From Linyphia triangularis (lineage: Eukaryota > Arthropoda > Arachnida > Araneae > Linyphiidae), in NCBI GenBank assembly GCA_963978545.1, contig OZ021732.1, positions 62,844,714 through 62,908,713 of the forward strand: a DNA stretch of 64,000 nucleotides. Direction: 5' to 3'. The notes below the pieces were generated by a model. It ran no database searches, had not been told where the DNA came from, and saw only the letters and a program-made list of their open reading frames with translations. Made by a program: the position numbers and the translations under genes. This document shows positions 11,403 to 23,227 of the stretch, one piece after another (position 1 is the stretch's first letter; the number at the start of each line of letters is the position of its first letter).

Positions 11403-12336
11403 TACTGAGGCAGTAAGGTTTGCAGAGCTCCGCAGTAAGGTTAGAAGAGCTCTTTAGAGAACTCGAAATGAGGGGATGACATATCTACAATTGTGTGCTC
11501 TAAGAGGATTGTACTTTGATGGAAGGAAAGATACTATGAAAGTGCAAGTCAAGAAGGGATTGAAATATTATCCAAGTACTGAAAAAGGAAGAGCATTTTA
11601 CAATTCTTCAGGAAACAGGCTTGCAATATATCGACCATGTTACGGTGAAAACTGGAGAAGCAAAAACTATAAAAGAGTTCATAGTACAATGTCTGGAAGT
11701 AAGTGGAATAGATTTGAATGATCTTAGTGTAATTGGATGTGATTAAACAATTTGTTCCATTGCAAAGGAGTAATTCGTTTGCTGGAGCTGGAGTTTGGGA
11801 ACCATTGCAATGGTGCATTTGCTTGCTCCATACTAATGAACTGCTCTTACGACACCTCTTATGTGCATTGGATGATGCAACAGTTGGTTCGAAAGCATTT
11901 TACGGGTCTATTGACAAAGCTATTAAAACCCGAAAGAATCTCACTGAAAAGAAATTTTTTCAATAGGTTTAGAGAATATGCCGAATATAGATAGTTTGAT
12001 TTTCAGTAATGACCAGAACTACTTATAGGAAATTTATCTCTTCTATATTATGATCTTCCGATCTACATGAAAAAACCTGGTCTTGTTGCGCACTTAAGAT
12101 GGCTAACAACTGCAAATTGTATTTTAAGATTGTATGCAGGAACAGAAACTCTATCAGAAAATTTTATATCACTTATCTCGTATATTATGAAAGTATATGC
12201 ACTTTTATGGTTTCATATCAAAAGAAATAGCTCTCTTACAGAACAAGCATGTCATATATGGTAACTTACATCATTTTCAAGATATATGGCACCGGATATT
12301 CGAGCTATAGTTGATGATGGTATTCAGAGAAACAGG
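11250..12336 (+). pseudogene. decayed transposon-type gene with an RWLTTAN motif
   Basis: Plus-strand frames hold successive fragments of one protein. The first is FDGRKDTMKVQVKKG near 11512-11556. Next is a segment around 11805-11920 with HTNELLLRHLLCALDD. A third, around 12067-12264, contains AHLRWLTTANCILRLY and then ISYIMKVYALLWFHIK. A last piece, RYMAPDIRAIVDDGIQRN, lies near 12280-12335. I recognise this order as that of an uncharacterised multicopy protein family found in arthropod and cnidarian genomes (pattern NELPLRHLF, then SHSRWLTTANRILRLYV). Stops and frameshifts interrupt it. The RW motif sits where hAT transposases carry TRWNS in their RNase H-like fold. That parallel is my inference. 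Confidence 0.65.
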
Positions 12337-14499
12337 TTCTTAGCTTTTAATATTATATTCTTTGAACTTTGAAATACTTTTTTTTTAAGTTGATTTTTGG
12401 CTTGATTTCATAAGGCTTTGGGTACCGCAAAATATGAAACAAATTTAAAATACTATTTTTTTTATATTTAAGTACATCTAAATTATATTACTAAATTATC
12501 CTGTCGCTTCTGTAAAATTTTATACGAAATGTTTCCTTTAAGATAACATTTTGCTAAGAAATCCCTTTTCAGCAAATTTTCAGGGGGCTTGAGGCACCGG
12601 AAGATATTAACGGATGTTGATCGAAATTTTACGATAGTATGATGAACCCAAAATACAACTTTTGCACTCCCTGTCGATTGGAATTTCGAAAAAAAAAAAG
12701 AAGTTTTTTTTTGCTCATCCCTATTACACATTCACTCCTGAATTGTTTACCTGTACTTACGTCAACAGTGGATAAATTGGAATAAAATACTTTTTTGAAT
12801 TGTTAAACAATTAGAAATGGTTGACATTTAAAAATTTTCCTTTTTGAGTTCAAATATCAAATTCTTTATACCTCCTTTTATATCTATATAAATACATTTT
12901 CCATTTTCTTAAGCATAGGTTATTTGAAATATTTTACAATTACTACACAATGAAATTAAATGTTTTATTCCTGAAAGTCATTACACTTGAGACTAATTAA
13001 ACAAATTATTACGTCTCTTTTTTTAAACAAGTAAATTGTATTTTTTTCCCAAAAAATATTATGTTGTACTAAAAACTTCTTTTCAAACTTTAGCATATAA
13101 AATTTGTTGAACTGTATAACTAAACATTTTATATTTATTAAAGAAAGAGGATTAGTTTGTAAACTTTGGTCTAAGAGTGTAATTTGGTTCAAATCAGTGG
13201 TTAGCAAGCTATAGTCACTGAAAATACTCATGGCTTACTTTAGTAAATTCCTCCAAGTTGAAGGATATTTCTAAAATGTGTTAAATAACTGTTTCAAAAG
13301 ATATTACGCAACTCAACATTAATTTTTAGTACTTTTTAAAATTTAAAGTAATTGAATTTAAACTAAGGAATTAAAAAGCGATTTTAAAAGTAAAATTGAT
13401 ATACCCTAGATTTTCATCCATAATTCTTAAAAAAGAATTTCCCGATTATTTAAACTTTTTAATTGGATTAATAATAGTACCATAAAATGGTATTAATTGG
13501 TGGTAGCGAATAATTCTAAACGGAAACAACGATTCTTTACCATCATTTGTCCTACAGTAAAAAACTCGGTGCTACAGTAAAAAAATTTAGCTTTATTTAC
13601 AAGCTAATGTCTTCAGTGTTTATTATCCTCATATGCGTCATTTTCCCTAAATTTTCACTTTAGGCTTCAAAACTTTCAAATTTTAATAATTTTGTTCAAG
13701 CAATTTTTAGGAAGCTGATAACTGTATATTTATAAAACTATGAATGTTTATGAAACATACGATTTTATTTTAAAGATAATCATGCTGTTAAATTAAAATC
13801 CTAAATGTAGAAATTAATATTTTTGAACTACCAATATTTTTAGGTCAATAATTATGCTCCACTCATAACTTAAGATAAATACAGTCAACAGTTTTTACTT
13901 TCAGCTTAAGAAGTAATGCCAGTCTCACACCCTGTCTCCTAGAAAAAATACGGATGTTATATTTTTTCAGCCACAATTTTTGCCGGAGTACTGCTTTGTA
14001 GCATATGAAATTTTTATGAAATGACATCAGTAATAAAAGTTCTTTAAAAACTTGAAGGCAAAATAACTGGTGCTCTTTTATTATTGCACTTTAAAAGTTT
14101 TATAAGCTATACTTATAATTAGGGAAAACCGGGGCTGGTTGAAACAGTGACAGTGAACGTCTGATTTTATTCATAGGGGATTTATTTCATAGCGATTATA
14201 AAACACCTGTGTATTTTAAAAGGAAAAAACTGATTTTTAGAAAGGCGAGTAAATTTTCAAAGCTTCATATGATATCGCATTTTGAGTAGTGTAGACTAGT
14301 TAAAGTTTTTTATTTATAAAGTGTTTATAGTGCATAGTTATGGCTTGCTATTCACCTGTTTTTAAAAGCACACGTGCATGGTACTGGTGCTTAGCTTCTT
14401 GTTTAGGTAAAATGGCGTAATGGGGCAGGTTGAAACACAAGGGACGGGGCTGGGTGAAACACTTTCTTATTCTCTCTATGTGTCGTCCTCTATCAAGGC

Positions 14500-15290
14500 T
14501 AATGCCCACGTGAGGTTAAAAAACTAGTATACCAACATGCAAAAAGAAACAATGTGCTTGTTCCTTCATCATGGATCGTTTCTGCAGCTGATGAAGCTGA
14601 TTGGTTTACCGGATATCTAAAAAGCTTCATAACTTTCTGCATTGGAACTCCCCAAGCAACTAGTTTATCTCGAGATACAATCTTTAATCAGCACGATGCT
14701 AAATTATTTTTCGAAAATTATTCTCGCGACTTATAAAACATAATATTCAACTGCTGTCAACTTAGACGAAGCACAAATAACTAGTCTATCACCCACACAG
14801 AATTATTGCTAAAAAAAAGTATCAGGCAAATTGTATCTATTATCTCAACCAAGCGTGCGACTCTAGTGACCGTCGCTATAGCTATTTCTGCTAAAGGAAA
14901 TACAGTACCATCTATAATCTTGTTTCCTAGGGTTAAGTTTTGAGATTTTATTTTTGGTGGGACACCAGAATGTGAAGGGTTAGCCAATTCTTCATGTTGG
15001 ATGAAGGATAAAGACTTTATTGTCTTTTAGAAACATTTCATTTCAATCCCATGATGCATACCAGAAAAGCCTGTTTTAGGGATTCTTGATAATCATGAAT
15101 CCCACCTTTCTATCAATATCATAGACTTGTGTAAAGATAATGGTTTTTTCTCTTGAGCTTTCCTACACATTTCTCACAAAAACTTCATCACCCCCATCGT
15201 GGTGCCTTTGGACCTCTAAAAGAGTGTATTAATACCATGTGTGGCAGTTGGATAAAAGCCAATCCAAGCAAGACTATGGATACATACATT
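14500..15290 (+). pseudogene. Tigger/pogo-type transposase pseudogene
   Basis: The frame at 14554-14736 has VPSSWIVSAADEADWFTGYL followed by TPQATSLSRDTIFNQHDAKL. This fits the CENP-B/Tigger DNA-binding part (pattern WxxxFxxR--LSLRxPExTSxARxxxFN). Downstream pieces include IISTKRATLVTVAIAISAKGN near 14850 and a catalytic-core-like PVLGILDNHESHLSINIIDL near 15075-15125. There the LDNHxSHxS motif carries one of the DDE acidic residues. Frameshifts and stops separate the pieces, so it is inactive. The C-terminal third is lost or replaced by the 23-bp tandem array. Confidence 0.75.
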
Positions 15291-15357
15291 TCTAGTGTGA
15301 GAATACAAATTTTCTAATGAAGCAATGAGCACAGCATTAATCATAATAATTATAGCC

Positions 15358-15510
15358 AGATAATTATGTTTATGATAGTCAAATAATTGCATTTACAACA
15401 GTAAAAAAATTGGGTTTACAACAGTCAAAAAATTGGGTTTATGGAAATCAAATAATTTGATTTATAGTAATCAAGTAATTATGTTTGCAGTAGTCAAATA
15501 ATTATGTTTA
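15358..15510. repeat. 23-bp tandem array inside the Tigger-like element
   Basis: About six to seven units of 23 bp with the pattern GTCAAATAATTATGTTTACA plus a variable end (for example 15379-15401 and the following units). It lies between the decayed transposase and the right terminal repeat. The units are 75-90% alike by eye. Confidence 0.75.
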
Positions 15511-15573
15511 AATCTGTTCCAGTGTGTGTTTCAACTACCCCAAAGAGTGTTTCAACCAACCCCTTAATCAGGG

Positions 15574-15606
15574 CATATATATATATATATATATACAGAG
15601 AGAGAG
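15574..15606. repeat. (TA)n-(GA)n microsatellite
   Basis: Roughly ten TA units followed by CAGAGAGAGAGA, directly beside the right end of the Tigger-like element. Confidence 0.9.
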
Positions 15607-16487
15607 ATTTAAAAAAAATATACTATTACTTCAATCACAACATTAAAATTGCTGCTGTTCCCAAGGAAAATTATGTGAATCAGTAGTGTCAAATAGGTCA
15701 AATAGTAGTAAGGAAAGGATGTGTAATTTATTGGATGGTAATGCACACAAAAAGCGACAAGTTAAAAAAATCCTAGTAGTATTTTACGAGTACTTTTTAA
15801 AGTAGAGTAATTTATTTATGGAATTGAAATGGTTGAAGTTTAATAAAAAATAATAATTCAAAATTTCCTTTCAATTTTATACAGTATAAGTTGACATAAG
15901 GCACTGGAATTTAGTGATGTTTCAGTATTGATTTCTGTGGTTTTTCAAAACAACTATCATAAACAAAAATTAAAATTTATTTAATTTATTTATGTAAATA
16001 TACAAAGGTCATTTTAAAAAATATACTTCAAAATGCTTTATTATATGTTTTGTAGACATGGGACAGCAAAGTGAAAGTTTCAAGAGAATGGCCCATATGT
16101 AGTTTTCACAGTAATTACTTTTTTAAGTATATATAGAATAGTTTAGAAAGGAAATGAAATGTCTATCCTTTGCACTTTGATAAATAAAATCAGCATTTTA
16201 TTCTTATTTTGTCATGGACTCTTTTACTTGATTTCAGCAGCCATGAATGGGTATAATATACAAGCAAAATATTGTGAGCTCTTACTTAATTCCTTTTTCC
16301 AAATGTTAGTTGACTATTGTTAACCCAGATGTTCCATCAATACACAGAGGATGTTATTAAAAAAAGAAAGAAGAAAAGAAAAAAAAAGGAAATTTGTAAA
16401 AAATATTGTGTATTATTTTGACAATAAAACATTTTTTTTTTTTTGCCATTTAAAAGATTTTTTCAATACCTTCATGTGATTAACCTT

Positions 16488-19275
16488 TTAAGAGCCATTT
16501 CAAGTAAAAATCGGGCAAAATCGCTAAGATTGCGGCCACCACCGACTCAGAATTTCATGATTTTTTTTGTGTTATGCTACCTTACCCTAGGAAAGAATAA
16601 ATTTTAAATATTTTGGATATAACTTTTTTTATTTTTAGGAGTTAGGGGGGGGGGGGGGTCAAAGTGCGAAAAACGTGTGTCTTAGAAAAAATTTGTTGTC
16701 ATTCTTACTGTTTTGTAATTGAATTTATGACTAGGTATGAATAGCTTCAGATATTGTTTTCTGTCTAACAGCTTATATAAGTTGTATATTAGCATCTCAA
16801 AGTGAAAATTCACTTGTAAATAGACAGAACCATATATGGGAACCACCCCCCCCCTCCCCTTCACAACTGCCCTTTTTGGTAAAAATTTTTAAAAATGCAA
16901 TATATCTTGAATTTGTAATGGTTTTAATGAATTTTTTGTGAAGAGTCACTAAACACCTCCATATAAAGAGAATCTATAGTTAATACTCATTGATGGAGCT
17001 CGGAGCCTCAGGGTAAAGTAGCCCAAACATGACCCCTGGTGCGTTTTTGTGTTATTTCAGAGCACTATTTCTGCTTCCGCTGACCTCCAACATACACATT
17101 GCTTACATGGGATTGTTCTCTCATCATAGTACTTTCACAATATGAAAGAAGATTTTTTGAAGGTTTAAAATTGTTCGAGAAAATTCAATTTAATATGTAA
17201 CTACTTTCGACGTGAACTCGATTTTAAGGTACTTCAAATGATTATTTCAGCTGGCTCCGACCTCCTACATATATACTGCTTACATGGAATTGTTATCTCA
17301 ACATAGTAGTTTTTCAATATGCAAGAAAATTCATTGAAGGTTCAGAAATTTTCGAAAAATTCAATTTTAAGTGTAATTAGTTTCGACGCCGACACGATTT
17401 TTTGGTGTTTCAAAGGATTGTTCCAAGATCATAAACGAATAATTCTTGCATGGAATTGTTGTTTCAACATAGCAGTTTCATAATATGAACGAACATATTT
17501 TGAAGGTTCAACAAATTTCAAGAAAATCCAAATTAATATGAAACTACTTTCGACATGAATGCGATAGTATGGTATTCAAAAGATTATTCCAGCTGGATCT
17601 AAGCACCTAAACGAATACTTCTTGCACGTAATAGTTTTCTCAACATCGTAGATTCACAATATAAACAATATGTTGTGATGGTACTAATATTTTTAAGAAA
17701 ACCTTAACTTGAGGCTCCGAGCTCCTTCAATGAATATTAACCTTACATTTTCTTTATATGGAGGTGTTTAGGGAATCCTTACATAATATTCCTTTGTACA
17801 ATATCAAAGTAAATATTTATTGCATTTTTAAATTTGGATTTTTTTTTTTAAAGTGCCTTTTTGGGGATGGGGGGAGGGTGTCTGTGGCTCCGAATATCTA
17901 CAAGTGAATTTCACCTTGAGGTGCAACTACACAAGTATATAAGCTATTAGGCAAAAAACAGTATCTGAAGCCCTTCAAACCCAGTCATAAATTCGATTTT
18001 AAAACAGCAAGAATGACAGACATATTTTTCCAGACACGCATACCATCACACTTTGATACCCCATTACTCCAAAAAAAAAAAAAAAAAAGTATAGCAAAAA
18101 ATATTTCTGATTTATTCTTTTCTAGGGTAAGATAAATAAGATGACATAAGAAAAAACAAATTATGAAATTCTGAATCGGTGGTGACTTGGTGATTTTAGC
18201 GATTTTGCTCGATTTTTACGTAAAGTAGTTGCATATTAATTTTGATTTTCTTAAAAATGTTTCAACTTTCAGAAAATGTTCTTAATATTGCAAGACTACT
18301 ATGTTGAGATAGCAATTCCATGTAAGCAGTATATATGTAGGTGGTCGTAGCCAGCAGAAATAATTATTTGAAGTACCTTAAAATCACGTTCAAGTCGAAA
18401 CTAGTTACATATTAAATTGAATTTTCTCGAAAATCTTTTAAACTTCAAAAATGTTCTTCGATATTGTGAAACTACTATGTTGAGACAACAATTCCATGTA
18501 AGCAGTATATATTTATAGTGTCGGAGCCAGCAGAAATAATCATTTGAATTACCGTAAAATCGCATTCACGTCAAAAGTACTGTGTTGAGACAACAATTCC
18601 ATGTAAGTAGTATATATGTTGGAGGTCGACGAAAGCAAAAATAGTGCTATGAAATAACACAAAAACGCACCATTGGTCATGTTTGGGCCCCTTTACCTTG
18701 AGACTCCGAGCTCCTTCAATGAATATTAACCTTAGATTATCTTTATGTGGAGATGTTTAGAGACTCTATACAAAAAATTCCTTTAAATTATATCAAAGTC
18801 AAGATTTATTGCATTTTTTTACTGTGACGTCACTAGTAAAAAGCCTATAAGTTTTTCGTTTAGAAGGACCCTAACAACTCAACTCACTCTAAAAGGAAAA
18901 CCGAAACTATAAAATGTTGGATTTTGTACGAAAAAGAACAACTTTTTTTGGGGGGGAGGGCGAAGAGGTTTCCTTATATGTGGCATTGACTATTTGCAAG
19001 TGAATTTTCACCTTGAGATGCAAATATACAACTTATATAAGCTGTTAGGCAAAAGCAATTACCTGAAGTTCTTCAAACCCAGTCATAAATTCAATTACAA
19101 AACAGCAAGAATGATAACAAAATTCTAAGACACACTTTTTTCCCACTTTGATCCCCCATAAATCCAAGAATAAAAAAGATATAGCCAAAATATTTCAGAT
19201 TTAATCATGAAATTCTGATGTTCTGAGGATGTGATCGCTCTCAGTTGCCCGATTTTTATGTGCAATGCCTCTTAA
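16488..19275. mobile_element. 2.8-kb foldback-type element with TTAA ends
   Basis: The outer ends are TTAA plus GAGCCATT (16488 on) and, inverted, AATGCCTC plus TTAA (to 19275). Both continue into AAAAATCGGGCAA-type sequence. Three blocks are repeated in opposite orientations. Block A is at 16488-16885 forward, about 17862-18225 reverse and about 18945-19275 reverse. Block B is at about 16886-17035 forward, 17700-17860 reverse and 18661-18810 reverse. Block C is a ~175-bp tandem array, at 17036-17695 forward (about four units) and 18226-18660 reverse (about three units). No transposase frame is seen. TTAA targets are typical of piggyBac and Kolobok. The ends do not start CCC as piggyBac ends do, so Kolobok-like is a guess. 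Confidence 0.7.
17036..17695. repeat. ~175-bp tandem array, forward arm of the foldback element
   Basis: Units start near 17080, 17262, 17433 and 17600. Each carries a block like GCTTACATGGAATTGTTATC, then CAACATAGTAGTTT, then ACTTTCGACGTGAA. The same units occur reversed at 18226-18660, so the two arrays can pair. Confidence 0.8.
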
Positions 19276-20981
19276 TACGGATAATCAGTGTAAACCAGTA
19301 AGTGTTACAAAAACAATTAGTAATAAAATATATCGGAATGAAGGTAAAATACCATTTAAAACTAGAATTCAATAAATTTGAGAACTGTGGTGTTTCCACT
19401 GCTCCAACACCTATTGCTTGAGCAAAAAAACTGTTAATATTTTATCAAATACTTACGACTCAGTAACGATTTAAATTGAACACATTTTAAATATAACATC
19501 AAGTGTAAGTTATCTTTACTTTGCCACTGGGTAAATTATTTATGCATTGCTAAATTTTAATTTCCTGTTATAGCCCTACCATTTTCGAAATGTATATTTT
19601 TATATGAAATATATTTTTATTTGAAAGAATGTAGCTTTTAATTTTATTTGTAAATTATAACCTAAGGCATTTTCATTAAAGAATCATGCAACTTTCATGC
19701 AATCTAATCATGCAAATGCAAAATATCCATATCAGTTTTAATTAATAAGTGTAAATACCAAAAGTTAAAAGTGTAAAAAATTATTCAATGTTTTCAAATT
19801 TACAGAATCATTTCTAGCTTATTAGTATGTACATGTACAAGTGTTAAATACAGTTCCTTGTAATTGTTAATGAATTAAAAAGTTTTAGGGTGTGAAGAGC
19901 GTTTTGGTGAAATAAACGTAATCAACATTGTAATAAATGCATCAAAGATTTTTTTTTTGTGTATTTTAAGTAAAATTTCTTTAGAAAATCAGCATATTTG
20001 ATATGTATTTCATATATACACAACTATTTTACATTATCCCACCAGAATATTTTAAATTTCATTTAATTTAAAAGATAAATTAAATTAAATTACTGTGAAA
20101 AATATCGTAAACAGTAACACTTTAAAAAAAAAAAAAAAGTTTTTACTCAATTGTTTTTTCTCTTTAAAAATATTTCTTTTCGTAAGGCAGTCGTCGATTC
20201 CCTCCCCTCCCCCCTTTTTTTAGAAGCATCAATTCATCGAAGAAGCACTTTATTAAATTTCAAATTTGAAATTCATGAAGCATTTCTTAAAATATTTACT
20301 TCAACCCCGACCTCTTTCCCAAATCAGTTTGTTATGAATATTGCATCACGCGAAATATTTCCAAATACCATACACATAGTTTGTTTTAATATACTCCTCA
20401 GTTTGTTTTGTGTTGGGTTTGTTTACGAATAAATATTGATGGAGGCTCGAATGCCAAGGTCCGATCAAAGTGATATATTAAATTCAAAACCCAAATTCAA
20501 TCAAATCTAATCAAGTACTCTCGATAATAAATATCCACCGGAAAATAACTCCATATATTTAAATTTATTTTGAAAATATTTTTTTTCCTTTGATGGATTT
20601 TGTCAAAACTGTCAAGGAATTTTACCCAAGTGTCAGATAATCAGAGAAATTTTTTAACTAAAATTTAACTTTGAAAACATTTTAAAATCTGAAAACTTCG
20701 GAACCAAGCACATTCTTTATCAAAAATTTATAAAATAAAATCTATACAGTATCTATACAAAATCGATATATAAAACTGTATGTTTTGTAAGTTGGGTGAT
20801 TCAGTATTTTAGGTATCTATATGATACCAAGATGTAGTGAAAAGCTTATACAAAAGCTCTGCTCGTTTGTGGTCAACATAATTAAACTAAATTACAAATA
20901 GTATAGAAATGTGTTATAAATAGTATGAAAGTTCTGAATGAAGTTTAAAAATAGCAGTAAAATTAGTAGTATTATATAAAA

Positions 20982-22075
20982 CTAGATGAATACCCATGCT
21001 TCGATACGAAATGTTACCATGTGCATTACCAGGATTCCAGGAATCAAATGACATTCATGCCTTCTGTATTTTGGACCTTTGATTCCCTTACGACCCCTGA
21101 AAATTAATTTATTAAAATCGAAATACATTAATTTATCAATGATTGTCTTTGTCAATATTTTTTTATTTTATAATTATGACTTTATTGGATGGAGGTATTG
21201 GGATATTCCTCGCATAGAAACTTTTGACACTTTTTAGACCTTTTAAAATTAGTTAATCGATATCAGAATAGCTTATTTATCTGTGCTTTCCAATGGTTCC
21301 AATTTTTAGAGATGTGACTGTATATGAAGTGGGGCATATGAATGTTTCTCGTTAAGAACGTTTAAACCCATTTCAACCCTTTAAACACTTAATCGAGATA
21401 GCAATAAATTTCCTTATAGACACTTGTATTAAGTTGCAGAATTGTGACTTTATTGGAAGTGGGACATTGCGCTATTCCTCGTATGGAATGTTTTGACACA
21501 TTTTCGACACTTTAAAGTGAGTTGATTGAGATCGGAATAGCTTACTTTATTTATGCTTGCCAAATTTAAGAATTGTGATTATATTAGAAGCGAGACATTT
21601 AATATTCCTCATTCGGAACATTTCGATCCATTTTCGATTTTTTGAAAATGGTTAATCAACATCTGATTAGTTGACTTTGTATTAGAATGCCTTCTTTGAC
21701 ATCTGTACCTAATATTAGAGTTCTGACTACTTTGAAAGTGGAGTATTCTAAGAATCATGTTTTGGAACGTTAGAATCCTTTTTGACTCCTTAAAGTTGGT
21801 TAATCGGCATTATAATAGCATATTTTTTCTATTTTTGTATTTGTTGACATTTGCACTACATATATCAGAGTTGTTACTCATTGGAAGTGATATTTTCGAA
21901 TATCCCTCAATTTGAACGTTTCACCTCCTTTTCGAACCCTTAAAGTCGGCAAATCGAGATAGCTTACTTTTCCTATTTTTGTCCTTGATGACATTGATAC
22001 CAATTTTCACAGTTGTGACCATATGGTAAGGGAAGAATTAATGATAGTGATGAATGAGTGAGGGCTTTGTCTTTT
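20982..22075 (-). mobile_element. Helitron-like non-autonomous element (minus strand)
   Basis: Read on the minus strand the right-hand terminus is CGTATCGAAGCATGGGTATT followed by CATCTAG and then a host T. This matches the terminus of the element at 43620-45082 (CGTAGCGAAGCACGGGTATT, then TAGCTAG and T). A CTAG end followed by T, with a short GC hairpin just upstream, is the Helitron 3' signature. The body is a tandem array of ~140-bp units starting near 21177, 21313, 21447, 21575, 21725, 21870 and 22015, each with a TGTGACTTTATTGGAAGTGG-like core. The 5' end is not clear, and no Rep/helicase gene is present. Confidence 0.55.
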
Positions 22076-22312
22076 ACATCCAGAGATTCAATCGGGAATT
22101 ATAACCTAGAGAGTAGTTCTATGGGAAGTTCAATAATTAGCATTCTCGGTGACAAGTTTTCTCATCAAATTTTTCAGGTGTCAAAGTTATTATACAGGAC
22201 GTTACTTCATAATTGTTACCGGTAAATGTGAAATTACCAAATTATCTCTGAGCTATTTGGTGCATAATTTATCAAGAAACTACAATGATATTTGCCACGA
22301 GCTTTTCAAGTG

Positions 22313-22347
22313 ACCGTAAGATAATTTAAGATTATTTATCTTACGGT
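22313..22347. repeat. perfect 12-bp inverted repeat
   Basis: ACCGTAAGATAA (22313-22324) and TTATCTTACGGT (22336-22347) are perfect reverse complements around an 11-nt loop. It lies just left of the TA-flanked MITE. It could be a leftover transposon end or a chance palindrome. Confidence 0.8.
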
Positions 22348-22367
22348 ATCTTAATTATTTGTAAATA

Positions 22368-23227
22368 GAAGGGGAGACTTGTGTACATAGGGCCACCCCA
22401 TTTTTATAAAATGATGTTTAGTTCTAAGTTTTTTTACTCCTTTGGGTAAGAGGTAAAACACCAAATTGCTTATTTGGCAGCCATTTTGAAATCTTAGACG
22501 AGAAAGCTGTGACAAGTTATGAGTGGAAAATGTTTTTATATGGTCTGCAGTAACATTTTGCAGCTCATGTCTTTTATTATTTTACAAAGTTAAGTCAGAT
22601 ACTTTTCTTTGAATTCTAGCAAATAATTGTGTTTGTAACATAAGGTACTAAATTAGATGTTTAAATAAGTCCTTTCTCCATATGCATTTTTAATAGAAGA
22701 TATTTTATACGAAATAACCAAGTCATGTACCTAAGCCCACATAGTTGCTTATTGTGTTCAAATTGCCAAAACCAAAATCCGTTGGTGCTTCAAAGGAATA
22801 ATGCATGCAGCTCATTTTTTTAAAAAAAATTTTTGGAATCAGTTTGAAAATACTTGTAATTCACTAATAATTTGACACATTTAAATTTATTATACTTATT
22901 ATACGATAAACCAATGACTGAGAATTACTTGATATTGTTTATTTTGTAAAATTCATCTGTGTGTGTTTGTTTTCTATTCATTATGGACTGAAACCTCACT
23001 TAAAGAGAATGGCCCTGGGTACATCAGCTACTGGCCCTAGATACAACGATATCTTGTACCTAGGGTCATTTTGTTAAGTTACATTATTTTAAGTACTTAT
23101 ATTAATCCAAATGGGAAGTAATTACTATAACGATGTATGCATATCAGTTTCCCGTTTTTAAACTGCTTAGTGGCTCATTTTTTGTGCATTGAAAAAAAGA
23201 GTACCTAGGTACACAGGTCTCCCCTAC
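22368..23227. mobile_element. TA-flanked MITE, 860 bp
   Basis: The inverted ends are GAAGGGGAGACTTGTGTACA on the left and, on the minus strand, GTAGGGGAGACCTGTGTACC on the right. They are flanked by TA (22366-22367 and 23228-23229). The motif GTACCTAGGGCCA and variants (ATGTACCTAAGCCC, CTGGGTACATC, TTGTACCTAGGGTCA) recurs inside. No transposase frame is seen. TA duplication and the G-rich ends fit a pogo/mariner-type non-autonomous element. Confidence 0.75.

Larger units (their letters stand above)
10700..12723 (+). mobile_element. hAT-like DNA transposon, degenerate
   Basis: The ends are inverted repeats. The left end starts TAGAGTGGAGCGAAAAA; the right end on the minus strand starts TAGGGATGAGCAAAAAA. 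Both then carry GGCAGGGGGTGCAAAAGTTG-type sequence (GACAGGGAGTGCAAAAGTTG on the right). The flanks are an 8-bp target duplication with one mismatch: TTACACAC (10692-10699) and TTACACAT (12724-12731). The 8-bp size and T/A positions fit the hAT superfamily. The left end holds two tandem copies of the subterminal module (about 10738-10850 and 10912-11010), each containing TCGGTGCCCCAA-type sequence. A decayed gene lies inside. Confidence 0.75.
14131..15563 (+). mobile_element. pogo/Tigger-like DNA transposon, degenerate
   Basis: The left end carries GGGGCTGGTTGAAACA (14131-14146). The right end carries the same motif inverted, TGTTTCAACCAACCCC (15548-15563). Additional subterminal copies lie at 14422-14437 (GGGGCAGGTTGAAACA), 14446-14461 (GGGGCTGGGTGAAACA) and inverted at 15527-15541. 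The internal region holds a decayed transposase. The exact target duplication is not clear; TTA precedes the left end and TTAA follows the right end. Confidence 0.7.

Noticed and set aside
15358..15510. CRISPR-like regular repeats
   Set aside because: Contiguous 23-bp tandem units without spacers, in a eukaryotic transposon.
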